From: Candidatus Erabacter solicola
GTDB taxonomy: Bacteria; Vulcanimicrobiota; Vulcanimicrobiia; Vulcanimicrobiales; Vulcanimicrobiaceae
NCBI GenBank assembly: GCA_003136895.1
Contig: PLDY01000063.1
Location: 1 to 60,762 of the forward strand
Direction: 5' to 3'
Length of the DNA stretch: 60,762 bases
The number at the start of each line of letters is the position of its first letter. Position 1 is the first letter of the stretch. A program made the position numbers and the translations under genes. Under the pieces are notes generated by a model. It saw only the letters and a list, made by a program, of their open reading frames with translations. It was not told the origin of the DNA and searched no databases. Shown here piece by piece: positions 8,182-17,464 of this stretch.

Positions 8182-8985
8182 GTGTCTGGGCTGTTAAGCA
8201 CTCTCCCGACGTACTTCATCCCGCACGGCGGCGGTCCGTGTTTTTTCATGGACTGGCCGCAGGGCAATCCGTGGACGTCACTCGAGACGTGGCTCAAGGC
8301 CTTGCCCGGTGACGTCGGAGTTCGGCCGCGTGAATTGCTCGTTATCTCAGCGCACTGGGAAACGCGGCGGCCGACGCTGACGGCAAATCCAAAGCCGCCG
8401 CTCATCTACGATTACACGGGGTTTCCGCCTGAGACTTATTCGCTGCGGTACGATGTGCCGGGTTCGCCCGGCCTGGCCGCGCGCGTGAAGCGTCTGCTTG
8501 ACGAGGCAGGCTTCGCCGCCGCCGAAGATCCGCTGCGCGGACTCGATCACGGCGTCTTCGTCCCGTTCAAAGTTATCTATCCCGAGGCCGATATTCCACT
8601 CGTGCAGCTCTCACTCGAAGCCGGGTTCGATCCGGCAAGACATCTGGCAATCGGCGCCGCGCTCGCGCCGCTCCGTGACGAGGGCGTGCTGATCGTGGGA
8701 AGCGGCATGAGCTTCCACAACCTCGCGCGTTTTTTCGGCGGCGCAAGCGAGGACTCGGAGCGTTTCGATGCATGGCTGACCGCCGCAGCCACGAGCGAAC
8801 CGCAGGAGCGCTCGAGTCTGCTCGAGCGCTGGCATGAAGCTCCCTCAGCACGCGTGGCGCATCCCGAGGACGATCATCTCTTGCCGCTGCTCGTCGCGGC
8901 CGGCGCAGCGGGCCAAGACCGCGGGCGCCGGACATTTAGCGATACCGTCTACGGCAATCGCATCTCGGGTTATCGCTTCGGTTAA
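8182..8985 (+). CDS. LigB/DODA-type extradiol ring-cleavage dioxygenase
   Basis: A 267-residue non-heme iron enzyme of the class III extradiol dioxygenase family (YgiD/DOPA dioxygenase-like), about the usual length. Three conserved His segments are visible: FIPHGGGPCFF near the N terminus, VISAHWET around residue 55, and LDHGVFVPF around residue 120. A fourth, GSGMSFHN, lies in the second half. The first and third are the expected Fe ligands. Members open catecholic rings, but the substrate here cannot be told from sequence. GTG start one base after the transporter stop. Confidence 0.88.
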   Translation: MSGLLSTLPTYFIPHGGGPCFFMDWPQGNPWTSLETWLKALPGDVGVRPRELLVISAHWETRRPTLTANPKPPLIYDYTGFPPETYSLRYDVPGSPGLAARVKRLLDEAGFAAAEDPLRGLDHGVFVPFKVIYPEADIPLVQLSLEAGFDPARHLAIGAALAPLRDEGVLIVGSGMSFHNLARFFGGASEDSERFDAWLTAAATSEPQERSSLLERWHEAPSARVAHPEDDHLLPLLVAAGAAGQDRGRRTFSDTVYGNRISGYRFG

Positions 8986-9003
8986 GAACGAAGCGATCGG
9001 GGT

Positions 9004-9312
9004 TTACCCGATGACGAAGAGCTGCTCCAGCTTCAAGAGCTGCATCACTCGTTCGAGGCGCGGTGCGACGTTGATGAGGCGGAGTTGCGTTTCGGGCTTG
9101 TTCACTCTCCACTCGCGCAGCCGTCGGACCATGACGCCCAGGCACGAGCAATCGAGGTGCTCCGTAGATGCCATGTCGATCACGACGTCGCTGTGCGGTT
9201 CGATCGCATCGAATTCTGCCTTTAGTTCGGACTTTCGGCTAAAATCGTAGTAACCGCCGTGCAGTGCATGGCTGCCGGCCACCTGCGCACAGTAACTGCC
9301 TCCCTGGCCCAA
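9004..9312 (-). CDS. STAS-domain protein (anti-sigma antagonist-like), copy 1
   Basis: A protein of 102 residues if it starts at TTG 9312. That start is chosen by comparison with the paralogue at 43116: both have AAGAGGTGG, then three variable bases, then TTG/ATG and GGCCAG, so the conserved purine block is most likely the ribosome-binding site. The protein is a STAS fold with the phosphoswitch-type loop STEHLDCSCLGVMV. Such proteins bind or antagonise anti-sigma kinases, or act in stress signalosomes. Residues from LHGGYYD onward are nearly identical to copy 2. It diverges from the Crp/Fnr gene and lies beside Hpt, HD-GYP and hybrid kinase genes, which fits a signalling role. Confidence 0.82.
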   Translation of the reverse strand: MGQGGSYCAQVAGSHALHGGYYDFSRKSELKAEFDAIEPHSDVVIDMASTEHLDCSCLGVMVRRLREWRVNKPETQLRLINVAPRLERVMQLLKLEQLFVIG

Positions 9313-9544
9313 TACCCACCTCTTAACGTTAGTGTAAGGCCAAAAAAAGCGCTCGTCTGTACGGTCCCGTACGGAGGAACGCCCTCTACCTCGCTTAGCT
9401 GACGAGAAAACGTCCTCTCTGAGCGAGATCCAGCGCACGCGCGCCGAGGCTCGTGCCGCGGCTCCCACGGCTAAGGGAAGAAGCGTGGCCATGTCGTAGC
9501 ACTAGGTGGGCCTAGCCAAGTGATGTGTCCACGGGCCCCGGAGT

Positions 9545-10276
9545 GTGATCCCTATGCGGATCGAGCCACTGTTGACTGCTCAGTCGCTCGAGCAGAACTC
9601 CATCCTCAGCGTGCTGACCGGCGGGAACGCGGCGGCTGTTCTCGACACCGGTAAACTCGTCGATCTTCGGACGCGCCAAAAAATCTACGACGCCGACGCG
9701 ACGATTCACGAGGCCTTCTTCCCGGTCAATTCCGTACTGTCCGTGGTGACCGAGATGCAAGACGGCGGCATGATCGAGATTGGAACGGTGGGCTGCGAGG
9801 GCGTCTCGGCGATTCCGCTGCTGCTCGGCTCGAAGACCTCGGCGAATATGAGTTACTGCCAGGTCCCCGGCCTCGCCATTTCGATTCCGGTTAATCTCTT
9901 TGAAGTGTTGGCCAAGTCGGACCACGGGTTTCGGAGCTTGCTCGACCGCTATCTGCAAGCGTATATCAATCTGCTGGGCCAGCTTGCGGCCTGCAATCGT
10001 CTGCACAGCGTCCTCGAACGGTGCGCCCGCTGGTTGCTGATGACGCACGACCGGGTCAAGCACGACGATCTTCCGCTGACCCACGAGTACTTGGGAATGA
10101 TGCTGGGCTCGCGCCGTTCGGGCGTCACGATCGCAGCGGCCACGCTCAAGACCGCGGGCTTCATTCGCCATTCCCCGGGACATATCACGGTCATCGATCG
10201 GGTCGGCCTCGAGCACGCTACGTGCGAGTGCTACCTCGTCGCGCAGAAGCAATTCGCCGGCCTTTTACGATCCTGA
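9545..10276 (+). CDS. Crp/Fnr-family transcriptional regulator
   Basis: A protein of 240-243 residues. The N-terminal half is a cyclic-nucleotide-binding-like jelly roll (FFPVNSVLSVVTEMQDGGMIEIGTVG). The C-terminal winged helix has its recognition region at LPLTHEYLGMMLGSRRSGVTIAAATLKTAGFI. There is no Cys cluster for an Fe-S centre and no canonical cAMP-binding Arg-Ser pair that I can place, so the effector is unknown. Family members of this subtype often carry the HEAFFP segment seen here. Translation starts at GTG 9545 or ATG 9554, three codons later. It converges with the Hpt gene, leaving only 9 bp. Confidence 0.88.
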   Translation: MIPMRIEPLLTAQSLEQNSILSVLTGGNAAAVLDTGKLVDLRTRQKIYDADATIHEAFFPVNSVLSVVTEMQDGGMIEIGTVGCEGVSAIPLLLGSKTSANMSYCQVPGLAISIPVNLFEVLAKSDHGFRSLLDRYLQAYINLLGQLAACNRLHSVLERCARWLLMTHDRVKHDDLPLTHEYLGMMLGSRRSGVTIAAATLKTAGFIRHSPGHITVIDRVGLEHATCECYLVAQKQFAGLLRS

Positions 10277-10285
10277 CCATCGTCG

Positions 10286-10657
10286 CTAGGTAGCGGGGAT
10301 TGCTGTAGCCTCGCGGATCGCGGCGCGCAACCGCTCACACGCCGCCTGTAGGGCCTCGACGGCAACGGGGACCGGATCGTGGCGCCGAGCGGCCAAGTCG
10401 GCCTCGGCCTCCGCACAAAGCCGTGCGACCTCATTACAGCCGGCGCTCGCGCACATGCCTTTCATCTCGTGGAGTGCTTGCCGGGCGCCGCTCCAATCAT
10501 GCTGCTCGCAGGCCTCGACGACTCTGGCTTCGATTCGGTCAACCGCGGGCGACAGTTCCTTGAGAAAATCGGCCACGCCGGCAGCGTCGCCGGCGAAGAT
10601 TGACTCTAGTACGCTGTGGTCAAGCGATTTTGTTTCCATCGATGGTGTCCTCGACAT
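10286..10657 (-). CDS. Hpt-domain phosphotransfer protein
   Basis: A 123-residue all-helical protein with the Hpt phospho-acceptor motif ALHEMKGMCASAGC. H63 is the predicted phosphorylated residue. It lies downstream of the HD-GYP response regulator and overlaps its 3' end by 38 bp (20 bp if METKSL is the true start), so both are made from one mRNA. It is a likely phosphorelay partner for the hybrid kinase at 11918-13699, whose receiver domain lacks an Hpt of its own. The partnership is inferred from proximity. Confidence 0.85.
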   Translation of the reverse strand: MSRTPSMETKSLDHSVLESIFAGDAAGVADFLKELSPAVDRIEARVVEACEQHDWSGARQALHEMKGMCASAGCNEVARLCAEAEADLAARRHDPVPVAVEALQAACERLRAAIREATAIPAT

Positions 10658-11711
10658 CCTCTGGTTCTACCCCACTGTAGCGAGTCCGAATCTCAAGGAG
10701 CTCCGGCAAGACCTCTTTGAACGCCACGACGATGCGTGGATCGAAATGGAGGCCGCTCTGTCCATCGATGTATTCCATCACGCGGCCGAGCGGCCAGGGC
10801 CTCTTGTAGGGCCGTTTAGAGAGCAGCGCGTCGAAAACGTCGCAGATCGCCGCGATTCTTCCCGAGATCGGGATCTGCTCGCCGGCGAGCCCGAAAGGAT
10901 ATCCGGTGCCGTCGAATCGCTCGTGGTGAGAGAGTGCGATCTCAGCACCTTTTTGCAATAAGACCGACTCGCTGTCGCGAAGAATATCGTAGCCGGCAAC
11001 GGAGTGCAATTTCATGACGTCCCATTCCGCGGTCGTCAGCTCGCAACTCTTGAGCAAGATATTATCGGGCGTGCCGACCTTTCCGATGTCGTGCATGGGC
11101 GTCGCGAGGCGTAAGAGATCTTGTTCCTCCGTCGACATCCCGAGCAGCGCGGCTACTTTCGCGGCGTAGAGCCCGATGCGAATGATGTGATCGCCGGTAT
11201 CGTTGTCGCGGTGTTCGGAGGCTCGGGTCAAACGATAGATGGTCTCGCATTCGCGGTCGAGGAGCGACGCCGTCGCGCGACCGACCTCTTCGGTCAGCCA
11301 AGCCGCGTGGTCGGCCAGCATGCGTCCGTGCTCACGCACCCTCAGCATGTTTCTGACGCGGGTGCGAAGTTCGGCCGCGTCGACCGGCTTGCTGACGAAG
11401 TCGTCTGCGCCTAACTCGAGAGCGTTGCGCCGCACGTCCTTATCCAGTTCGCTCGTAACCACGACGACGGGTACGGGCGTCTTGGCCTTCAAAGCGCGGA
11501 AGCGTTTGACGAATTCGAGGCCGTCGAGCTCCGGCATGTTGTAGTCCACCAGCATCAGATCCGGCTCGTTTTTCTCGCACCACTCGAGCGCGAGAAGAGG
11601 CGACGTGAACGGGAGGCCGCTGACGTTGGGAAGCGCTTTGAGGATCTGGCCGTACAACTGCAACTGAAGCGAGGAATCGTCGACCATGACGATCGTGTTG
11701 ATATTGTTCAC
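10620..11711 (-). CDS. Response regulator with HD-GYP phosphodiesterase domain
   Basis: A 363-residue protein. A receiver domain (1-120) with phospho-acceptor D56 in LMLVDYNMP and a conserved Lys in VSKPVD is followed by an HD-GYP domain. The signatures are MHDIGKVGTPDN (HD) and SHHERFDGTGYP (HHE and GYP). HD-GYP proteins hydrolyse cyclic di-GMP to pGpG and GMP. All signature residues are present, so it should be active. The gene diverges from the hybrid kinase gene across about 200 bp and is followed by an Hpt gene, making kinase-Hpt-regulator a plausible relay controlling c-di-GMP. Confidence 0.93.
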   Translation of the reverse strand: MNNINTIVMVDDSSLQLQLYGQILKALPNVSGLPFTSPLLALEWCEKNEPDLMLVDYNMPELDGLEFVKRFRALKAKTPVPVVVVTSELDKDVRRNALELGADDFVSKPVDAAELRTRVRNMLRVREHGRMLADHAAWLTEEVGRATASLLDRECETIYRLTRASEHRDNDTGDHIIRIGLYAAKVAALLGMSTEEQDLLRLATPMHDIGKVGTPDNILLKSCELTTAEWDVMKLHSVAGYDILRDSESVLLQKGAEIALSHHERFDGTGYPFGLAGEQIPISGRIAAICDVFDALLSKRPYKRPWPLGRVMEYIDGQSGLHFDPRIVVAFKEVLPELLEIRTRYSGVEPEDVEDTIDGNKIA

Positions 11712-11917
11712 GCAGTTTCATCCTTGCCTGTGGTTCGCGATCGACGCCTGCGATATCAGTGGGGCGTTACGAGGTGACCCTTCAGAATCGGCGATAAAGC
11801 TAGACAATCTGTTTTCGGCCGCCGGGGCTGACCCAAGTGTGTGGCGCGACACCTTCCCGCCGCGACGCGACTCGCGCCGTGCGCAAGCGTCATCGCTTAT
11901 GTCGACAGACTGAATAC

Positions 11918-13699
11918 ATGTCGACTCTTCGCGCCCTCGCAATCAAATCGGAAGCGGCCACGCCTTACGAGTTAGCAACCCTACGCTTGCATGCTTCGCG
12001 CTTTTTCGCAGCGATGTTGTGGTTTCACATTCCTTTGGTTATGGTGCTGGCGGCTTCCAATCACGTATCGCCGCTCCGAACCGGCGGCGTCATGCTCTTG
12101 GCAGCAGCGTTCGCCAGCGCCGCTGCGCTGCGCTTTGGCGGTACGCTGCCGGCTCGGATGATCGTTGCGGCGGCATGCACGGTCGCTCCGGCGCTGATGG
12201 TGTACGCGGGCGTGGGTCCCTGGCAGGCCGATTGGCATATGTACTTTTTCGTCGTCTTCGGAATGCTGGTCGCGTACGTTGACTGGCGCCCGATCGCTCT
12301 CGCATGCGCGCTGACGGCGGGGCATCATCTTTTTCTCGATCTGGTATTCTCGGCGGCCGTTTTTCCCGAACCGGGCATCGGCCGCGTCATTTTGCACGCG
12401 GTCTTTGTGGTCGTTGATTTCGGCGTCCTCTGCTGGATCATCGCGCAACTCAAACGCCTCTTTGCGAGCGCGTCGGCGGCAACGAATACTGCCATGGATG
12501 CATCGCGCTTCAAATCGAATTTCGTAGCCACGATGAGCCACGAACTGCGTACGCCGATGAATGGCGTGGTCGGAATGTGCGAGTTGCTGCTCGATTCTCC
12601 GCTCGACGAACGGCAGCGTGAGTGCGCGACGGTCGTCCGTGACTCCGGTCAGGCACTGCTGCGGGTGATCAGCGATATTCTCGACTTCTCGAAGATTGAA
12701 GCCGGAGCGCTCGAACTTGAGACGATCGGTATGGACGTGGCCGCGACCGTCGAATCGGTCGCGGATATCCTTGCGCCGGAAGCCCAGGCGAAGGGCATCA
12801 TTTTGAAGACGCTCGTAGATCCGAAAATTCCGGATACGTTGGAAGGTGATCCCGGTCGGCTGCGTCAGGTTCTGATCAATCTTGCGGGAAACGCGGTAAA
12901 GTTCACCGAGAACGGAAGCGTCGTCATCGCGGCAAGCCTGCTCGAACAAACCCTTGAATCGGTAACGGTTCGCTTCAGCGTGAAGGATAGCGGGATCGGC
13001 ATCTCAGCCGAGACGCTGCGCGAACTCTTTCAGCCGTTCCGTCAGGCCGATGGTTCGACGACGCGTCGATATGGCGGAACCGGTCTGGGACTCTCCATTT
13101 CAAAACAGCTGGTCGAGTTGATGGGCGGCACGATCGGCGTGGAAAGCGCCGAGTCGTTCGGATCGACCTTCGCCTTTACGGCTTCATTCCGGTCCGACGT
13201 TGCGTCTCCCGGTCACCCGGCTCAGCCGCATCTGCAAAGCATTGGCTCTCCGGCGGAGACGGGCTCCGTTCGCATTCTGCTCGTGGAAGATAATCCGATC
13301 AACCATCGCCTGGCGGTTCTGCAACTTCAGAAACTCGGGTACGTCGCTGCGTCCGCGGTGAACGGTCGCGAGGCCCTTGCGGCAATCTCGAAGGACACCT
13401 ACGACCTGGTCTTCATGGACTGTCAGATGCCCGAGATGGACGGCCTGACGGCGACGCGCGCGATCCGCGCTGAAGAGCTGCGCAAGGGTGGCGCACAGGT
13501 TCGGATTGTGGCAATGACGGCGAATGCGCGACCGGAAGACCGGGAAGCGTGTCTCGCGGCCGGGATGAACGACTACCTTTCGAAACCGGTGCGTCTCGAT
13601 GATATGCGCGCGACTATCGAACGCTGGCGCGCGACGCATTTAGTCGAGACTAGCGCCGTCTCGTCGAAACGCGGGCGGCACTTACCGAAAACTGGGTAG
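11918..13699 (+). CDS. Hybrid sensor histidine kinase with membrane sensor
   Basis: A 593-residue protein with its start set at ATG 11918. The upstream in-frame extension is Arg-rich and lies in the promoter region. About six hydrophobic helices span residues 25-185, forming an integral-membrane sensor without a large periplasmic loop. The kinase core has the H box [10 protein letters not shown] with H208, then N, G1 (KDSGIGI) and G2 ([11 protein letters not shown]) boxes. A C-terminal receiver carries D501 in [12 protein letters not shown] and K in YLSKPV. Phosphate probably moves from the receiver to the separate Hpt protein nearby and then to the HD-GYP regulator. The input signal is unknown. 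Confidence 0.93.
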   Translation: MSTLRALAIKSEAATPYELATLRLHASRFFAAMLWFHIPLVMVLAASNHVSPLRTGGVMLLAAAFASAAALRFGGTLPARMIVAAACTVAPALMVYAGVGPWQADWHMYFFVVFGMLVAYVDWRPIALACALTAGHHLFLDLVFSAAVFPEPGIGRVILHAVFVVVDFGVLCWIIAQLKRLFASASAATNTAMDASRFKSNFVATMSHELRTPMNGVVGMCELLLDSPLDERQRECATVVRDSGQALLRVISDILDFSKIEAGALELETIGMDVAATVESVADILAPEAQAKGIILKTLVDPKIPDTLEGDPGRLRQVLINLAGNAVKFTENGSVVIAASLLEQTLESVTVRFSVKDSGIGISAETLRELFQPFRQADGSTTRRYGGTGLGLSISKQLVELMGGTIGVESAESFGSTFAFTASFRSDVASPGHPAQPHLQSIGSPAETGSVRILLVEDNPINHRLAVLQLQKLGYVAASAVNGREALAAISKDTYDLVFMDCQMPEMDGLTATRAIRAEELRKGGAQVRIVAMTANARPEDREACLAAGMNDYLSKPVRLDDMRATIERWRATHLVETSAVSSKRGRHLPKTG

Positions 13700-13732
13700 G
13701 TGGAGCAGACCGAGGACGTATAAGGAACGGCG

Positions 13733-16165
13733 ATGACGTATTCACGCCGCTTTCTCGCAGTTGTCCTGACCGCCGCGTTCGTCGCTCCGCTGACCCTGCA
13801 GGCGCCTCTCGCCGCCGATGAGGTGCGCTATCGCACGCCGCCCAAAGCGATTCTGGACGTCTTGCGTGCGCCGCAGTTGCCGACGGCGTTCGTCGCGCCG
13901 AACCACGCCGCGCTCCTGCTGGCGACGCCGCTGCGTTACCCGCCGATCGCCGATCTGGCCCGGCCGATGCTGCGCATCGCCGGTTTGCGCATCGACCCGC
14001 AAACAAACGGCATTCACCATGCGTCGTCATATAACGCCTACGCTTTGGTTCGGGTCGCGGACGGCAAGCGCATACCAGTCGTCTTGCCCTCCGGCGCTCA
14101 CGTCAGCGCGCCGGTTTGGAGCCCGGATGGAACGAGCTTCGCATTTGGGAACGCAACGCGGCGCGGCATCGATCTTTACGTCGGCGCTACCGCGACCGGA
14201 GCGATTCGAAGACTGAACGGCGTCAAACTCAATACGGTCTTTAACGGCGCGATCGCGTGGCTTCCCGACGGCAAGACGCTGCTCGTCTATCTCGTTCCCG
14301 CGATGCGCGGCCCGGCTCCCGTGGCTCCGGCCGTACCGGTTGGACCGATCGTTCAACAAGGCGGCGGCAAGAAGGCGCCGGCGGTCACGTATGAAGATCT
14401 GCTCGCGAGCCCATACGACGAAGCGCTCTTCGATCATTTTGCGGTCGGCCAGTACGCGTTCGTCGATGCGGCGAGCGCGCGCGTCGCGCCGCTGACGCCG
14501 CTCGGCATCTACCGGCGCGCGCGAATCGCCCCGAACGCGCGCGCGATCTTGCTCGACCGTATCCACAGACCGTATACGTACGCCGCGCCGTTCGAAGCGT
14601 TCCCGCACGAATTGACGGTCGTCGACCGCAGCGGGAAGCTGCTACGTCGCATCGTGGACGTACCGCTGCAAGTGCAAGCGACTTTCGATGTCGTGGATAC
14701 CGGGCCGCGCGACGTGGCCTGGCGCGCCGACAAACCGTCAACGCTCATTTGGGCCGAAGCGCAGGACGGCGGCGACCCAGCAACGCCGGCGACTGTGCGC
14801 GACATCGTCTACGAGTCCGACGGGAGCGGCCCGGGTGCCTCTCGCGCGGTCGTCTCGCTCGCCGGGCGTTTTGTGGGCCTCGATTTCGTCGAAGGCACGA
14901 GTCTCGCATTCGTGCGCGACTACGATCGCGAGAAGCGCGTGACGCGAACGCTGCAGCTCGATCTCGATGGGCCGCCGGGTACTGGACCGTTCGAGCTGAG
15001 TCGCTTACGTGACGGAGACCAGTATCACAATCCCGGACAGCCGGTTGGACGCTCCGCGCGAACGGGTGAAGCCGTCATCGTGCGCGACGGCGACGCGATC
15101 TTCTTGCGCGGCGCCGGCGCAGGCCCAGACGGCCGCCGGCCGTTTCTTGACCGCCTCGATCTTAAGACCCATCAGAAGACGCGTCTCTTCCAATCCGAAC
15201 TCACGCCGCTCGAAGCGGTCTTCGATCTGCTCGACGTGCACGGAAATTCGCTCCTGTTGCAACGGCAGTCCCCGACCGAGCCGCCGAACTACGTCGTCCG
15301 CAAGACGGGCTCGACGACAGAGCGCGCGCTAACTGCGTTCGCCGACCCGACGCCGCTGCTCAGGCAGATCCAGCGTCGCGTCGTAACGTACAAGCGTCCC
15401 GATGGCGTCGAGTTATCGTTCACGCTCTATCTGCCGCCGAGATATAAGGAAGGCACGCGCCTTCCGACGCTGCTCTGGGCCTATCCCTTCGAATTCAACG
15501 ATCCCTCGATCGCCGGTCAGAACACGAATTCGACGCAGACGTTTACGACGATCACCGGCCCCTCGCAGATCTTCGCGGTGCTCGACGGGTACGCGGTGCT
15601 CGATAACGCCTCCGTACCGATCGTGGGCGATCCGCGGACTGTCAACGACACGTTCCTCGATCAGTTGATCGCCGATGCCAAAGCTGCGATCGATAAGGCC
15701 GCGGCGCTCGGCGTGACCGATCCCGATAAAGTCGCGGTTGGCGGCCACAGTTACGGGGCGTTCATGACCGCGAACTTGCTCGCGCACACGCGGCTCTTTC
15801 GCGCCGGCATCGCGCGCAGCGGCGCCTACAACCGCTCGTTGACGCCCTTCGGGTTCCAGAGTGAGCGGCGCACATACTGGGAAGCGACTGATCTCTATAC
15901 GAAATTGTCGCCGTTCACGTACGCCGATAAGATCGCCGATCCGATTCTCATGACGCACGGCATGGCCGACGACAACACTGGAACCTTTCCGATTCAGTCG
16001 GAGCGCATGTACGCCGCGATTCGTGGAAACGGCGGTACCGCGCGTTTGGTGATGCTGCCGTATGAGGCGCACGGTTACGTCGGCCGCGAATCGATCGAGA
16101 CGGTTTTGGCCGAGATGCTCGACTGGCTCGACAAGTACGTAAAGAACGCGCCGCCGCGCAGCTAG
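13733..16165 (+). CDS. S9 prolyl-oligopeptidase-family exported peptidase
   Basis: An 810-residue exported serine peptidase with a signal peptide (cleavage near residue 24-30). It has a beta-propeller-like N-terminal part and a C-terminal alpha/beta hydrolase domain. The nucleophile is S673 in VGGHSYGAF. The acid is D746 or D747 in HGMADDNTG and the base H780 in YEAHGY. The closest known relatives are the dipeptidyl-aminopeptidase/glutamyl-endopeptidase type of S9 enzymes that digest peptides in the periplasm. The gene ends on the same CTAG as the convergent DUF4149 gene. Overall length matches the family. Confidence 0.9.
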   Translation: MTYSRRFLAVVLTAAFVAPLTLQAPLAADEVRYRTPPKAILDVLRAPQLPTAFVAPNHAALLLATPLRYPPIADLARPMLRIAGLRIDPQTNGIHHASSYNAYALVRVADGKRIPVVLPSGAHVSAPVWSPDGTSFAFGNATRRGIDLYVGATATGAIRRLNGVKLNTVFNGAIAWLPDGKTLLVYLVPAMRGPAPVAPAVPVGPIVQQGGGKKAPAVTYEDLLASPYDEALFDHFAVGQYAFVDAASARVAPLTPLGIYRRARIAPNARAILLDRIHRPYTYAAPFEAFPHELTVVDRSGKLLRRIVDVPLQVQATFDVVDTGPRDVAWRADKPSTLIWAEAQDGGDPATPATVRDIVYESDGSGPGASRAVVSLAGRFVGLDFVEGTSLAFVRDYDREKRVTRTLQLDLDGPPGTGPFELSRLRDGDQYHNPGQPVGRSARTGEAVIVRDGDAIFLRGAGAGPDGRRPFLDRLDLKTHQKTRLFQSELTPLEAVFDLLDVHGNSLLLQRQSPTEPPNYVVRKTGSTTERALTAFADPTPLLRQIQRRVVTYKRPDGVELSFTLYLPPRYKEGTRLPTLLWAYPFEFNDPSIAGQNTNSTQTFTTITGPSQIFAVLDGYAVLDNASVPIVGDPRTVNDTFLDQLIADAKAAIDKAAALGVTDPDKVAVGGHSYGAFMTANLLAHTRLFRAGIARSGAYNRSLTPFGFQSERRTYWEATDLYTKLSPFTYADKIADPILMTHGMADDNTGTFPIQSERMYAAIRGNGGTARLVMLPYEAHGYVGRESIETVLAEMLDWLDKYVKNAPPRS

Positions 16166-16674
16166 CGGGCGTGCCTGGCACGATGCTGCGGCATCGTGCC
16201 GATCGCGGATATGACGATCGCCGCCAGTCCGAGGAGGAGAGCAGCGCCGTAAACACGTGACGACGCCGCGTGCAGCCCGTCATAGGCGACGCGGCGCGGA
16301 TCGCTCTTCGGTATGGCAGCGAGTGACCCGTGGACCGAACGTAACGTCGTCTCCATGCGCGGCACGATCGCATAGGCGTCGTAGGCACCGAGCGCGAGCG
16401 CCAGCGCGACCAGCAGGATGCGCGCGAAGGCGAGGCTGCGCGCCGAGGCCCAACGCGCGCGCAGCAGCGCGGCCACGATCGCGATCGAGCCGCAGACGAA
16501 GCCGAGCAGGGTCAGGGCGCGCACCGTACGCCCGGCCAGCGTCGCAAATAGGTTGAGATCGCCGATGACGCTAAATGCGATCGGCGCGTAGACGAAGGCA
16601 AAGCCCGCGAGTGCGCCAATCCAGAGCGCTAACGCAACGGCTTCGATCACGGCGAACCAACGTCTCGACATCAT
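16162..16674 (-). CDS. DUF4149-family membrane protein
   Basis: A 170-residue inner-membrane protein with four hydrophobic helices (about 10-30, 50-70, 83-103 and 143-163). The loop between helices 3 and 4 contains YDGLHAASSRVYGAALLLG, the conserved FxxLHxxSxxVYG-like segment of DUF4149. The function of the family is unknown. It diverges from the inositol-phosphatase gene with only 25 bp between starts, and its stop shares CTAG with the S9 peptidase. Confidence 0.82.
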   Translation of the reverse strand: MMSRRWFAVIEAVALALWIGALAGFAFVYAPIAFSVIGDLNLFATLAGRTVRALTLLGFVCGSIAIVAALLRARWASARSLAFARILLVALALALGAYDAYAIVPRMETTLRSVHGSLAAIPKSDPRRVAYDGLHAASSRVYGAALLLGLAAIVISAIGTMPQHRARHAR

Positions 16675-16699
16675 TGCACACCTTACGGCTAGGAGGCAC

Positions 16700-17464
16700 G
16701 TGGACCCGCTTCAGTGCGCGATCGAAACGGCGACCGAAGCGGGGCGGCTGCTGCGGGAGCGCCCGGCGCTGCCGCTCGAGATCGGCGAAAAATCGACACG
16801 CGGCGATCTGGTGACCGCTGCCGACCGTGAAAGCGAAGCCTTCATCGTCGAGCGCCTGCGGCGAGAGTTTCCGGCAAGTTCGATTCTGGGTGAAGAAGGT
16901 GCGGCCCATCGTGGCACGTCGGACGAGCGCTGGATCGTGGACCCGCTCGACGGCACGACGAACTACGCGCATGGCTATCCGCTCTACTGCGTATCGATCG
17001 GCTACGAACGCGGCGGGAAGATGATCGCCGGCGCGGTCTACGCACCCGTACTCGGCGAACTCTACGCGGCCGAACGCGGCGCCGGCGCGACGTGTAACGG
17101 CGAGCGCATTCGCGTTTCCACGATCGAGAACGTGCGCGACTCGTTGCTGTGCACGGGCTTCATGCCCGCGAAGTACGAGCGCAACGGTGCAAACTTCGCG
17201 CGTCTCTCGAAGGTCGCGCAAGCCGTGCGCCGCGACGGTTCGGCTGCGCTGGATCTCTGTTTCGTCGGGCGCGGACGCTTCGATGCATTCTGGGAGTTGG
17301 ACCTCAAGGCGTGGGATGTCGCGGCCGGTTCGTTGATCGTGCGCGAGGCGGGCGGTTCCACGACGGCCGTCGATGGCTCGCCGCTGGTTCTCGACGCCGG
17401 CTCGATCTTGGTCAGCAACGGCAGCCTTCAGCGCGAGATGATCGGATTGCTCGCCGAACGATGA
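16700..17464 (+). CDS. suhB: Inositol monophosphatase family protein (SuhB-like)
   Basis: A 254-residue Mg-dependent phosphatase. Metal-binding motifs are present in order: GEEG at 64-67, DPLDGTTNY at 81-89, and AWDVAAG with D206. All five expected ligands appear intact. The family hydrolyses inositol-1-phosphate and related sugar phosphates, and in some bacteria SuhB also binds RNA polymerase. The exact substrate is not predictable. GTG start. The gene overlaps the MFS transporter gene by 4 bp (ATGA), so the two are coupled. Confidence 0.9.
   Translation: MDPLQCAIETATEAGRLLRERPALPLEIGEKSTRGDLVTAADRESEAFIVERLRREFPASSILGEEGAAHRGTSDERWIVDPLDGTTNYAHGYPLYCVSIGYERGGKMIAGAVYAPVLGELYAAERGAGATCNGERIRVSTIENVRDSLLCTGFMPAKYERNGANFARLSKVAQAVRRDGSAALDLCFVGRGRFDAFWELDLKAWDVAAGSLIVREAGGSTTAVDGSPLVLDAGSILVSNGSLQREMIGLLAER

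Noticed and set aside
11981-12949. Minus-strand frame opposite the hybrid kinase
   Set aside because: Arg/His-rich shadow of a well-defined kinase gene.
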